This document shows positions 50,423 to 58,996 of a DNA stretch of 64,000 bases, piece by piece (the first letter of the stretch is position 1; the number at the start of each line of letters is the position of its first letter). The translations under genes were made by a program, and so were the position numbers. Below the pieces are notes generated by a model. It was not told the DNA's origin. It saw only the letters and a list, made by a program, of their open reading frames with translations, and made no database searches. Source of the stretch: Pseudokordiimonas caeni (GTDB lineage: Bacteria > Pseudomonadota > Alphaproteobacteria > Sphingomonadales > Kordiimonadaceae); NCBI RefSeq assembly GCF_026719705.1, contig NZ_JAPPRR010000002.1, positions 559,091-623,090 on the forward strand. Direction: 5' to 3'.

Positions 50423-50451
50423 AAAAGACCCGCCTTTAGGGCGGGTCTTTT
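50423..50451 (-). terminator. Terminator after tRNA-Ala
   Basis: AAAGACCCGCC and GGCGGGTCTTT pair around TTTAG, directly after the CCA end on the minus strand. The stem equals those at 37604 and 47612. Confidence 0.85.
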
Positions 50452-50453
50452 CA

Positions 50454-50529
<76 letters not shown>

Positions 50530-50574
50530 GTCGACTATGGGATGCCCGGGGCTGCGGCCTCGGGAACGGCGCGG

Positions 50575-50603
50575 ACTATAGTCAGGGACATCGGTCCGCG
50601 CAA
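50575..50603 (-). promoter_or_regulatory. Predicted promoter of tRNA-Ala
   Basis: On the minus strand TTGCGC (50603-50598) and TATAGT (50580-50575) are separated by 17 bases, 46 bases before the tRNA. Confidence 0.6.
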
Positions 50604-50654
50604 GGCTTTTTTTCAAGGGGCTGAACTAGCTATCAACCCCTTGAAAGGTATCGA

Positions 50655-50990
50655 TTATTCGTCGTCCGAAAGCGACGAATCGACCATGCCGGTCACTTCA
50701 TCGTCGTCATCGTCGTCGAGGCTGACGATATCGTCGTCGTCGTCGCCGCCGAGATCGATGTCGTCATCGTCTCCGAGCAGGTCTTCGGCGTCCACGTCCT
50801 CGTCTTCCTTCGGCGCCACCTTGGCGGCGGCCTTGTCGATCATGACCGGCTGCTTGGCTTTCAGAATCGGTTCCGGCGTCCATGTGGTGCCGCAATCGAT
50901 GCAGGTTGCCGGATCGTCTTTTTGCAGGTCGTAGAAGCGCGTGCCGCATTTCGGGCAGGTGCGCTTGGTGCCCCATTCGGGTTTTGCCAC
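50655..50990 (-). CDS. FYDLN-acid protein (TIGR02300), zinc ribbon with acidic tail
   Basis: The 111-residue protein opens with AKPEWGTKRTCPKCGTRFYD and later CIDCGTTW, a four-cysteine zinc ribbon, and ends in a long acidic tail of aspartates. It is the FYDLN-acid family found in alphaproteobacteria, of unknown function, commonly next to aroA as here. A GTG at 50990 with GGAGA is the likely start; another GTG at 51002 is possible. It is divergent from aroA. Confidence 0.88.
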   Translation of the reverse strand: MAKPEWGTKRTCPKCGTRFYDLQKDDPATCIDCGTTWTPEPILKAKQPVMIDKAAAKVAPKEDEDVDAEDLLGDDDDIDLGGDDDDDIVSLDDDDDDEVTGMVDSSLSDDE

Positions 50991-51114
50991 GGCTGTCTCC
51001 ACTCTATCTTGAGCGCATTAAAGCTTGATTTCGGCGCTTCCCTTGCCATGATCCACCGCGCCTGTCAAAGATTCCTTTCGTGCTCATCCCGAAAGTCCGC
51101 CTGAAAGTCTGCCC

Positions 51115-52464
51115 GTGTCTGCACATCACTCCCCCGACGCCCAACCCGAACCCCTTGTTTCCGCCCCCGGCCGTGCCCTTGAAGGCGCTGTCCGCATTCC
51201 GGGCGACAAGTCGGTCTCGCACCGCTCGATCATGCTCGGGGCGCTCGCCGTCGGCAAAAGCCGGGTAAGCGGCCTGTTGGAAGGCGAGGACGTGATGGCA
51301 ACCGCCGCCGCCATGCGCGCCATGGGCGCCACCGTCACAAGGAAGGGCGAAGGCGAGTGGGAAATCGATGGCGTGGGCGTCGGCGGCCTGCTGGAGCCCG
51401 ATGACGTGATCGACATGGGCAATTCGGGCACCTCCACGCGCCTCATCATGGGGCTGATCGCCACACACCCGATCCAGGTGACGATGACGGGCGACGCCAG
51501 CTTGCGCAAACGCCCGATGGGCCGGGTGATCGATCCGCTGACCGCTATGGGGGCGACCGTTTCGGCGCGTACGGGCGGGCGCCTGCCGCTGGTGATCAAG
51601 GGGACGGACACACCGCTTCCCATCGATTACACGACCCCGATGGCCTCGGCGCAGGTGAAATCCGCCGTGCTGCTTGCCGGCCTCAACACACCGGGCGTGA
51701 CGACGGTGCGCGAGAAGGTGGCGACACGGGATCATACCGAACGGATGCTGTCCTCAATGGGCGCCGATATCCGCGTGGAGGACGGGCCGGAGGGCCGCGT
51801 GGTGAAGCTTGTGGGCCAGCCGGAGCTCAGCCCCATCCATATGGAAGTGCCGGGCGATATTTCCTCGTCCGCCTTCCCGATGGTCGCGGCCTCCATCGTG
51901 CCGGGCTCGGACGTGCTGATCCGCAATGTGGGGCTCAATCCCTTGCGCACCGGTATCATCTTCGCCCTGCGTGAGATGGGCGCCGATATCACGGTCGAGA
52001 ATGAACGCGTGCTTGGCGGCGAGCCGGTGGGTGACCTGCGCGTGCGTGCGGCCCGCCTTAAAGGGGTGCAGGGCCTGTCGGTTGACCCTTCGACCATGAT
52101 CGATGAATTCCCGGTGCTGTTCACCGCCGCTGCAGTTGCCGAGGGCGAAAGCCGGTTTGATGGCCTGCATGAGCTGCGCGTGAAAGAATCGGATCGTCTT
52201 GCCGCCATGGCTGCAGGCCTGAAGGCCAACGGTGTGGAGGTCGAGGAATTTGACGATGGCATCATCATCCGGGGTCGCGGCGGCAATGTGCCGGGCGGCG
52301 GCACGGTCGAGACCCATCTCGATCACCGCATCGCCATGAGCTTCGCCGTGCTCGGCCAGCGCGCCGACAAGCCCGTGACCATCGATGACGCCCGCGCCAT
52401 CCGCACGAGCTTTCCGGTCTTCATTGAAATGATGAAGGGACTGGGGGCAGGGCTGGAGGCTTAA
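51115..52464 (+). CDS. aroA: 3-phosphoshikimate 1-carboxyvinyltransferase (EPSP synthase)
   Basis: The 449-residue enzyme joins phosphoenolpyruvate to shikimate-3-phosphate in the aromatic amino acid pathway. Landmarks are PGDKSVSHRSIMLGALA, GNSGTSTRLIMG, LRKRPMGRVIDPL, SAQVKSAVLLAGLNTPG and DHRIAMSFAVLG. The overall sequence resembles the CP4-like (class II) alphaproteobacterial group, but the residue aligned with CP4 alanine 100 and E. coli glycine 96 is glycine. Translation seems to start at a GTG (51115) with a weak site. It is divergent from the FYDLN protein gene and convergent with a VOC gene that separates it from cmk. Confidence 0.95.
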   Translation: MSAHHSPDAQPEPLVSAPGRALEGAVRIPGDKSVSHRSIMLGALAVGKSRVSGLLEGEDVMATAAAMRAMGATVTRKGEGEWEIDGVGVGGLLEPDDVIDMGNSGTSTRLIMGLIATHPIQVTMTGDASLRKRPMGRVIDPLTAMGATVSARTGGRLPLVIKGTDTPLPIDYTTPMASAQVKSAVLLAGLNTPGVTTVREKVATRDHTERMLSSMGADIRVEDGPEGRVVKLVGQPELSPIHMEVPGDISSSAFPMVAASIVPGSDVLIRNVGLNPLRTGIIFALREMGADITVENERVLGGEPVGDLRVRAARLKGVQGLSVDPSTMIDEFPVLFTAAAVAEGESRFDGLHELRVKESDRLAAMAAGLKANGVEVEEFDDGIIIRGRGGNVPGGGTVETHLDHRIAMSFAVLGQRADKPVTIDDARAIRTSFPVFIEMMKGLGAGLEA

Positions 52465-52958
52465 GCCCCGCCTTCCTTGAACTCGGCGAAGGTGACGATA
52501 TGGCCGCCGGGCTCGCGGTAGCCGATCTCGGTGGCGCCGTAGAAGGTTTCGCGCTTTTCCATCACCACGGGCTCGCCAGCCAGCGCCTCTTCAACGGCGT
52601 CGATCTTGTCGACCTCGATGAACAGCAGCACCGGGCTGCCCATGTTGGCGCCGTCCTTGAACACGTCCGAATCGCCGATCAGGCTTTCGCGCGTCTGGAA
52701 CATCAGCTGCGTGGGGCCCTGTTGCAGGATCACGAAGCCCTTGTGGTCGCCCTCGGGCACGCTCACGGTTTCCGTGAAGCCGACCTTGGCGAAGAAGGCG
52801 GCGGAAGGTTCTACCCGGTCGACCGGCAATACGGGTGTGGCGGAGCGAATCATCCCTTGTTTCCCTGTCTCGTCGGCGCGAATGGTGCCGACGGTGATGG
52901 CGAGAAGCCCTAAAAATCCAATCAGCAGAACGACCAAAGGCCGAAACGGCTTGTCCAT
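52461..52958 (-). CDS. Exported or membrane-anchored VOC-fold (glyoxalase-like) protein
   Basis: The 165-residue protein has an N-terminal hydrophobic helix (LVVLLIGFLGLLAITVGTI), which is a signal peptide or anchor. A vicinal-oxygen-chelate domain follows: SATPVLPVDRVEPSAAFFAK, ETVSVPEGDHKGFVILQQ and GYREPGGHIVTFAEF. The glutamate-containing strand GGHIVTFAE fits bleomycin-resistance/glyoxalase-like proteins; only some metal ligands can be recognised, so activity is uncertain. GGGGGAT precedes ATG 52958. It lies antisense between aroA and cmk and overlaps the aroA end by four bases. Confidence 0.78.
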   Translation of the reverse strand: MDKPFRPLVVLLIGFLGLLAITVGTIRADETGKQGMIRSATPVLPVDRVEPSAAFFAKVGFTETVSVPEGDHKGFVILQQGPTQLMFQTRESLIGDSDVFKDGANMGSPVLLFIEVDKIDAVEEALAGEPVVMEKRETFYGATEIGYREPGGHIVTFAEFKEGGA

Positions 52959-53071
52959 GCAGATATCCCCCGATTGCAGGTGAGGGAGTGTGACGCGGAT
53001 GGGCGCCTGCCGCAAGGGGCTGGCGTTCGCGCGTGCGAGCGCTTATGGAAAACGAAACGGAAAGGATCGCC

Positions 53072-53743
53072 ATGCCGCCTTCGAATTCTGCCTTTGTGAT
53101 CGCCATTGATGGCCCCGCCGCTGCGGGCAAGGGCACGCTCGCCCGCCTTCTGGCCGATCACTATGACTTTGCCTTCCTTGATACCGGGGCGCTTTACCGG
53201 GCGGTTGGCCTGCAGATGCTGATCGAGGGCAGCGATCTTGATGACGCCGAAAAGGCCACGGAAACCGCAGGCCGCCTTGATCTCGGCCTGATCGGCGATC
53301 CGCGCCTCAGGGCCGAGGAAACGGGCGGGGCCGCCTCCCGCGTGGCGGCAGTGCCGGGGGTGCGCGCCGCCCTTCTGGATTTCCAGCGCCGGTTCGCAGG
53401 CCACCCGCCAGCGGGCCAGCCCGGCGCGGTGCTGGACGGTCGCGATATCGGCACGGTCGTTTGTCCCGATGCGCCCGTGAAGCTTTTCGTGACGGCATCA
53501 GCCGAAGAACGGGCGCGCCGCCGAACGGCCGAGATCGAAGGTCGCGGCGAGGCCGCCGACTATGCCGCCATACTTGAAGATGTGAAGGCTCGCGACGCCC
53601 GTGACATGGGCCGCAAGGACGCGCCCCTGAGGGCGGCTGAAGATGCGCTCTTGCTTGATACGACCAATTTGGCTATAGACGCCGTGTTTTTACGGGCCAA
53701 GAGCTTCATCGACGGCAAGCTGTCCTCCAGAGACGGCGCCTGA
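53072..53743 (+). CDS. cmk: Cytidylate kinase
   Basis: The 223-residue enzyme phosphorylates CMP and dCMP. It shows the P-loop IDGPAAAGKGTLARLLA, the base-binding FLDTGALYRAVGL, LDGRDIGTVVCPDAPVKLF and ERARRRTAEIEG, then DRKDAPLR-like RDMGRKDAPLRAA. GGAAAGGA five bases before ATG 53072 fixes the start over ATG 53045. It is followed by rpsA after 197 bases, the usual cmk-rpsA order. Confidence 0.93.
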   Translation: MPPSNSAFVIAIDGPAAAGKGTLARLLADHYDFAFLDTGALYRAVGLQMLIEGSDLDDAEKATETAGRLDLGLIGDPRLRAEETGGAASRVAAVPGVRAALLDFQRRFAGHPPAGQPGAVLDGRDIGTVVCPDAPVKLFVTASAEERARRRTAEIEGRGEAADYAAILEDVKARDARDMGRKDAPLRAAEDALLLDTTNLAIDAVFLRAKSFIDGKLSSRDGA

Positions 53744-53940
53744 GGCGAGACGGACGGGCTCCAATAATTCCGATGACCTGAGAGGGTGGTTTCCGGCGGA
53801 TGCCGGAGGCTGGCCCATTTGGTGTTTGAGGCCTGAATCGTACCCTGAACCGGCAGGATGGTCCTGTCTGGGGGGAAACCGACGATCAGGAAGACCGCCG
53901 GACACAACCGGTTGGCAGGTAACCGAACAAAGGACCAAAT

Positions 53941-55635
53941 ATGAGCAACTTCAACCCGAGCCTCGCCGATTTCGAGGCCATGCTGAATGAAACCCTTCCC
54001 GCCGAAGGCGGCTTTGACGGCCAGGTCGTCAAAGGCAAGGTCGTCTCGATCGAGAACGACTTCGCAATCATCGATATCGGTCTCAAGGCCGAAGGTCGCG
54101 TTCCCCTGAAAGAATTCGCAGCTCCCGGCGCCCAGGCCGAAATCGCCGTTGGCGATGACGTCGAAGTGTTTGTCGAGCGCGTCGAGAACGCCCTTGGCGA
54201 AGCCATCCTGTCGCGTGACAAGGCTCGCCGCGAAGAAGCCTGGGAAACCCTCGAGAAATCGTTCGAAGGCGATGCCCGTGTCAACGGCGTCATCTTCGGT
54301 CGCGTCAAAGGCGGCTTCACCGTGGACCTCAACGGCGCCGTGGCATTCCTGCCGGGCAGCCAGGTCGACATCCGTCCGATCCGCGACATCACCCCGCTGA
54401 TGAACATCAAGCAACCCTTCCAGATCCTGAAAATGGACCGTCGCCGTGGCAACATCGTTGTGTCGCGTCGCGCCGTGATGGAAGAGGATCGTGCTGGCCA
54501 GCGTGCTGAACTCCTTGGCAAGCTCAAGGAAGGCGACACCGTTGACGGCGTGGTCAAGAACATCACCGATTACGGTGCGTTCGTTGACCTCGGCGGCATC
54601 GACGGCCTGCTGCACGTCACCGACATCAGCTGGCGCCGTGTCAACCACCCGAGCGAAGTTCTCACTGTCGGTGAGACCGTGAAGGTTCAGGTTGTCCGCA
54701 TCAATCCGGAAACCCAGCGCATCAGCCTCGGCATGAAGCAGCTCGCGGACGATCCGTGGGATGGCATCGATGCCAAATACCCGGTCAATGCCAAGTTCAA
54801 GGGCACTGTCACCAACATCACCGATTACGGCGCGTTCGTTGAGCTTGAAGCCGGTGTTGAAGGCCTCGTGCACGTTTCCGAAATGAGCTGGGTGAAGAAG
54901 AACGTCCATCCGGGCAAGATCGTCTCCACCAGCCAGGAAGTTGACGTGATGATCCTCGAGGTAGATCCCTCGAAGCGTCGCATCAGCCTCGGCCTCAAGC
55001 AGTGCGGCGAGAATCCGTGGGACGCCTTCTCGGCGAAATACCCGGCCGGCACCGAAATCGAAGGCGAAGTCAAGAACATCACCGAATTCGGTCTGTTCAT
55101 CGGCCTCGACGGCGATGTGGACGGCATGGTTCACCTTTCGGACCTCGATTGGGACCGTTCGGGCGAAGAAGCCATCCAGGACTTCAAGAAAGGCGACGTT
55201 GTCAAAGCCGTCGTTCTCGACGTCGATGTTTCGAAAGAGCGCATCAGCCTCGGCATCAAGCAACTTTCGGGTGACCCGTTCGCCAACGTCAAAGACCGCA
55301 AGAAAGGCGAAACCGTCACTTGCGTTGTCAAGGCTGTGAACGAGAACGGCATCGAGGTTGAAGTTGGCGACACCGGCATGACTGCCTTCATCCGTCGCGG
55401 CGATCTCGCTCGTGACCGTGGCGATCAGCGCCCCGAGCGTTTCGCTGTTGGTGATAAGGTTGACGCCATGATCACCGGTACCGACCGTTCGAGCCGCAAG
55501 GTCAATCTCTCGATCAAGGCTCTGGAAGTCGCAGAAGAGAAAGCTGCCGTCGAGCAATATGGCTCGGCCGACAGCGGTGCTTCGCTCGGCGATATCCTGG
55601 GCGCTGCCCTCGAGAAAGCCAAGTCGGGCGAATAA
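53941..55635 (+). CDS. rpsA: 30S ribosomal protein S1
   Basis: The 564-residue protein contains six S1 RNA-binding repeats. Repeats three and four carry the canonical [20 protein letters not shown] and [20 protein letters not shown], and each is followed by [16 protein letters not shown]. It unfolds mRNA on the 30S subunit to start translation of messages with weak Shine-Dalgarno sites, which fits the several weak or missing sites seen in this window. AAAGGA precedes the ATG. The 197-base leader may hold autoregulatory structure. A strong terminator follows. Confidence 0.97.
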   Translation: MSNFNPSLADFEAMLNETLPAEGGFDGQVVKGKVVSIENDFAIIDIGLKAEGRVPLKEFAAPGAQAEIAVGDDVEVFVERVENALGEAILSRDKARREEAWETLEKSFEGDARVNGVIFGRVKGGFTVDLNGAVAFLPGSQVDIRPIRDITPLMNIKQPFQILKMDRRRGNIVVSRRAVMEEDRAGQRAELLGKLKEGDTVDGVVKNITDYGAFVDLGGIDGLLHVTDISWRRVNHPSEVLTVGETVKVQVVRINPETQRISLGMKQLADDPWDGIDAKYPVNAKFKGTVTNITDYGAFVELEAGVEGLVHVSEMSWVKKNVHPGKIVSTSQEVDVMILEVDPSKRRISLGLKQCGENPWDAFSAKYPAGTEIEGEVKNITEFGLFIGLDGDVDGMVHLSDLDWDRSGEEAIQDFKKGDVVKAVVLDVDVSKERISLGIKQLSGDPFANVKDRKKGETVTCVVKAVNENGIEVEVGDTGMTAFIRRGDLARDRGDQRPERFAVGDKVDAMITGTDRSSRKVNLSIKALEVAEEKAAVEQYGSADSGASLGDILGAALEKAKSGE

Positions 55636-55663
55636 GCCCCGACCGGCTGATCAAGCCATCACG

Positions 55664-55697
55664 AAAGGCCGTCCCGCACCGCGCGGGGCGGCCTTTT
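55664..55697 (+). terminator. Terminator after rpsA
   Basis: AAAGGCCGTCCCGC and GCGGGGCGGCCTTTT form a long GC-rich stem with T-run, 28 bases after the rpsA stop. Confidence 0.88.
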
Positions 55698-55912
55698 GCC
55701 TTTCCGGGAGGTGTCCGGAAGCGTCTTTTCGGCACATTTTCGGCCCTGTGATCGGAAAGTCCTGTCATATGAAAGGCTTATCTTGACGATAGGCAGTTTG
55801 GATGGCACGCTTGGGCCAAGGTCGTGACTGAGTCCGTTGCCGATGACCGCCGTTGCTGCAAGGGCAGGCGTCCGCCGCCGGGCTGGCGCCCGGGGCCCAA
55901 GGGAGGTTCTGA

Positions 55913-56191
55913 ATGATTAAGTCCGAGTTGATTGCCAAGATCGCCGAGGCGAATCCTCACCTTTATCACCGCGATGTCGAGCGCATCGTGTCCACGATTT
56001 TCGATGAAATCACGTCGGCACTTGCTCGCGGCGACCGGGTCGAACTGCGCGGTTTCGGTGCCTTTTCGGTAAAGGAGCGTCCTGCCCGCACCGGGCGCAA
56101 CCCGCGCACGGGGGATCAGGTGGACGTGGCCGAAAAGCGCGTGCCCTATTTCAAGACGGGCAAGGACCTGCGCGAACGGCTGAACAAGTAA
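55913..56191 (+). CDS. ihfB: Integration host factor beta subunit
   Basis: The 92-residue DNA-bending protein belongs to the HU/IHF family: the N-terminal [18 protein letters not shown], then [40 protein letters not shown] and [12 protein letters not shown]. The RNPRTGD arm with its proline intercalates DNA. The rpsA-ihfB order is typical of proteobacteria. GGGAGG precedes the ATG. It is followed after 19 bases by a LapA-domain gene. Confidence 0.95.
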   Translation: MIKSELIAKIAEANPHLYHRDVERIVSTIFDEITSALARGDRVELRGFGAFSVKERPARTGRNPRTGDQVDVAEKRVPYFKTGKDLRERLNK

Positions 56192-56210
56192 CCGGCTGCC
56201 GGAAACCTTC

Positions 56211-56570
56211 GTGACCGCCTTCATTGCACTGCTGCGACGCCTTTTCTGGGGCATCCTTGCTGTTCTCCTGGTCTTTTTCGCCGTCAACAACCGCGCGCCG
56301 GTGACGATCGCGTTCGAGCCCTTCCCCTTCACCGTCACGATGCCGCTGTGGCTTGTGCTGTTTGTCGGCATCTTTGTCGGCCTTGCGGTCGCGGGCATGG
56401 TGACAAGCTGGCTCAGGCTCAAGGGCTTCACCGCACGGCGCAAGGCGGAGCGGCGGGCGAAATCGCTTGAAGGCGAAATGGCCGACCTCACCGCCCGTGC
56501 GCAGGATGCTGAACGCAGCGCCACCGAAAATGCCATCGTGGCGGGCCAGACGGGCCCCGTGCGGCGCTGA
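56211..56570 (+). CDS. LapA-domain (DUF1049/YciS-like) membrane protein
   Basis: The 119-residue inner-membrane protein has two transmembrane helices (about residues 3-27 and 44-66) around AVNNRAPVTIAFEPFPFTV and a C-terminal coiled coil (RKAERRAKSLEGEMADLTAR). This is the LapA/YciS layout; in E. coli LapA works with LapB and FtsH in LPS regulation. A GTG at 56211 starts translation. It sits between ihfB and pyrF in the conserved order rpsA-ihfB-lapA-pyrF. Confidence 0.85.
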   Translation: MTAFIALLRRLFWGILAVLLVFFAVNNRAPVTIAFEPFPFTVTMPLWLVLFVGIFVGLAVAGMVTSWLRLKGFTARRKAERRAKSLEGEMADLTARAQDAERSATENAIVAGQTGPVRR

Positions 56571-56648
56571 GGTCAATTCGGTCTGGCTCTTGTCGTGCCG
56601 CCCGGCCTTCGCTATAGGACGCGGACGAGCGAACCGAGGAGACACGCC

Positions 56649-57371
56649 ATGCCCTTTGAGCCGAAGACCCCAGCCGAACGCATCTTCTGTGCCCTCGATA
56701 CCACTGACCCCGCTGCTGCAGCAGCACTTGCCGCCCGCCTCAAAGACACGGTCGGCGGTATCAAGCTCGGCCTTGAATATTATTGTTCGACAGGTGCGGA
56801 TGGCTTCAAGGCTGTGGCCGACACCGGTATGCCGATCTTTCTGGACCTGAAGTTCCACGACATCCCGAACACGGTGGCAGGCGCCATCCGTGCGGTCGCC
56901 CCGCTCGCACCGAAAATCCTGACGATCCACACCCAGGGCGGGCCCGAAATGATGCGCCGCGCAGCCGCGACCGCCGCCGAGGAAGCCGCCCGCCACGGGG
57001 TGGAGCGCCCCATTGTGGTCGGCGTCACGATCCTGACAAGCCTTGACGGGCGGGACCTGAGTGCCATCGGCGTCGATCATGCGGTGGACGATCAGGTGGT
57101 GCGGCTGGCAGCCCTTGCCGATGATTGCGGGCTTGATGGCATCGTCTGCAGTCCGAGGGAAATCCGCCTTGTGCGCGCCGCCACCCGCGAGGACTTCACG
57201 CTTGTGGTGCCTGGCATCCGCCCGGCTGGCAGCGCAGCGGGCGACCAGAAGCGCGTGATGACCCCGAAAGAAGCGGTGGATGCTGGCGCCAGTGTGCTCG
57301 TGATCGGCCGTCCGATCACCGAAGCCGCCGATCCGGCTGCCGCCGCCAAAGCGATTGCAGCCTCGCTTTAA
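56649..57371 (+). CDS. pyrF: Orotidine-5'-phosphate decarboxylase
   Basis: The 240-residue TIM-barrel enzyme makes UMP. It starts with IFCALDTTDPAAA and shows KLGLEYY, the catalytic DLKFHDIPNTV, and the phosphate loop VVPGIRPAG with VIGRPITEA at the end. GAGGAGA precedes ATG 56649; an in-frame upstream ATG at 56595 has no site. It is convergent with a PAS-domain gene nine bases on. Confidence 0.95.
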   Translation: MPFEPKTPAERIFCALDTTDPAAAAALAARLKDTVGGIKLGLEYYCSTGADGFKAVADTGMPIFLDLKFHDIPNTVAGAIRAVAPLAPKILTIHTQGGPEMMRRAAATAAEEAARHGVERPIVVGVTILTSLDGRDLSAIGVDHAVDDQVVRLAALADDCGLDGIVCSPREIRLVRAATREDFTLVVPGIRPAGSAAGDQKRVMTPKEAVDAGASVLVIGRPITEAADPAAAAKAIAASL

Positions 57372-57380
57372 GTCGTTGCC

Positions 57381-57920
57381 TTACAGCAGCCTCACCAATG
57401 TCACATCGGTCAGCCGGGTGTAGCCGGTCGGCAGGGCTTTTTCGTTCGGGATGTCGTCAGCCTTGCGGTAGGTGACGCCGCTATCGACGCTGACGAACCG
57501 CGTGACCGGTTTGTCAGCTTCAATGATTGGCAGGCAGAGATACTGGGTTCGCACCGGCGTCTGTCCGCTCACCACGCGCCGCTCCACAAAGCCGGTCGAC
57601 CCGCAGGGCGTGGCAGCCATCGCGGCGAACAGTTGGCGGATGAAGTCACGGTGGCCTTCGGCGTAAACCTCGATGAAATCCCTTGGCAGGCTGCTGGCCG
57701 TTGCCTCGCGCTCCTTGATGCCGGCGCCCACGAAGCTTGCGGACAGGGCGTCGTCTTCGAATTTGAAGATCAGGCATTTCGCGGCGAATGCTGCATCAAG
57801 CCTCAGCTGATCGAGAAGCGCCGGCGCGCCGCCATGCTGGTGCCACAGGCTCCAGAGGCGCCGCCGTGCGGGGGAAAGGGTGTCCGCATCAAGCGGTCGG
57901 AAGGTCAGGTTTTTTGCCAT
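57381..57920 (-). CDS. PAS-domain protein (PAS_5-like)
   Basis: The 179-residue protein looks like the alphaproteobacterial PAS_5 family: an opening LSPARRRLWSLWHQH, then RLDAAFAAKCLIFKFEDDAL and the core FVERRVVSGQTPVRTQYLCL with PIIEADKPVTRFVS. These stand-alone PAS proteins have no output domain and an unknown ligand. It has no close partner on its strand; the following minus gene is 63 bases upstream. Confidence 0.65.
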   Translation of the reverse strand: MAKNLTFRPLDADTLSPARRRLWSLWHQHGGAPALLDQLRLDAAFAAKCLIFKFEDDALSASFVGAGIKEREATASSLPRDFIEVYAEGHRDFIRQLFAAMAATPCGSTGFVERRVVSGQTPVRTQYLCLPIIEADKPVTRFVSVDSGVTYRKADDIPNEKALPTGYTRLTDVTLVRLL

Positions 57921-57983
57921 GATGGGCCTGCTGTACTCGTTACAAAATGTACGCTGTTCGATGGTTTGAGGGAATCGCTGCTT

Positions 57984-58850
57984 TCATTGGACGCGCTGCA
58001 CCATGAAGCCTTTTTGTTGCAACAGTTCAACAAGAGATTCATTGCCGACAAGGTGGCCGGCACCGACCGCCACCATGATGGTGCCCGGCCGCTCCATGCG
58101 GGTGGCTAGCGCCCCAGCCCAGGTGCGGTTGCGGTCGTGCAGCAGGCGGTCGGCGAGTTCGGGGGATTCTTCCATCGACTCGTTCAGTACTTCGTCAAGG
58201 GTTGCTGTGTCGCCGGTCACCCATGCTTTCTCAAGCCGCGCGAAATAGGCTTCGGCATCGTTAAGGTCGCGCAGGGTAACGAGAAGTAGCGTGCGTTCCT
58301 CCTCGGGCGTCAGGTCGCCAAACAGGCTCGACTGGAAGGCGGCGGTTTCAAGTCCGGCGACGGGGATGCCGCGACGGGCGGCTTCCTCGGACAGTGCCTT
58401 GTCGGCCCCGGCGTTCGGGTCGTAGCCCACGCGCACCAGCGTGACGACGCTCAGTGACATGCTCGTAAACCATGGCCGGGCCTGATCGAAGGCGCCGTCC
58501 GGCAGGCCGAGCGCGCGGGAGACGCGCATGACATCGCTGTATAGGCCGTCGCCGATGGTGGCGCGCAGCGTTTCCCCTTCGGGCAGGCGGCCGGCGGCCG
58601 CCATCAGCGGGCCGGCGGCGGCGATCTGGTCGGGGGCGAGTTCCAGCATCAGGCCTTTGGAGGCGGCGAGCGCGTCGGTGAGCGCCGGTGTCACCCAGTT
58701 TGTGTCCTTTTTCATCAGGTGCAGCGTGCCGAACAGATAGATGGTCGTGTCCTCATCCGCCATTTTCCACATGGCGGGTCCATCCGCGCGCACCGGCAGG
58801 GCGGCAAAGATGACCATGAAAACAAGGGCAAGGCGGCGGAACAGGTTCAT
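57984..58850 (-). CDS. Exported TraB/GumN-family protein
   Basis: The 288-residue protein has a signal peptide (RRLALVFMVIFAALPVRA). It shows the TraB/GumN motifs TIYLFGTLHLM and, near the C-terminus, IMVAVGAGHLVGNESLVELL, with LMLELAPDQIAAA and TLDEVLNESMEES between. The GxxH boxes and glutamates of this family resemble a metal-dependent (Tiki-like) peptidase, so it may be a periplasmic hydrolase. ATG 58850 is chosen for the signal peptide, although it lacks a good ribosome site; the open frame extends to 58997. It is divergent from the secreted zincin gene. Confidence 0.85.
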   Translation of the reverse strand: MNLFRRLALVFMVIFAALPVRADGPAMWKMADEDTTIYLFGTLHLMKKDTNWVTPALTDALAASKGLMLELAPDQIAAAGPLMAAAGRLPEGETLRATIGDGLYSDVMRVSRALGLPDGAFDQARPWFTSMSLSVVTLVRVGYDPNAGADKALSEEAARRGIPVAGLETAAFQSSLFGDLTPEEERTLLLVTLRDLNDAEAYFARLEKAWVTGDTATLDEVLNESMEESPELADRLLHDRNRTWAGALATRMERPGTIMVAVGAGHLVGNESLVELLQQKGFMVQRVQ

Positions 58851-58996
58851 GTCAGGCACTTTCTTCTGCATTCTGCGACACACGGGTTCACATTCTTCTA
58901 CGCGGCAGGCATCATCGCAAGCGCTGTGCCATTTCGCCGAGGCAGGAATGGTCGGGGAATCGAGTATCGAAGAAAACTCGACAGGGAGGAAAATCA

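Noticed and set aside
53560-55557. Long open frame (665 codons) antisense to rpsA
   Set aside because: It mirrors the S1 repeats on the other strand, an artefact of high GC and strong codon bias; rpsA itself is certain.
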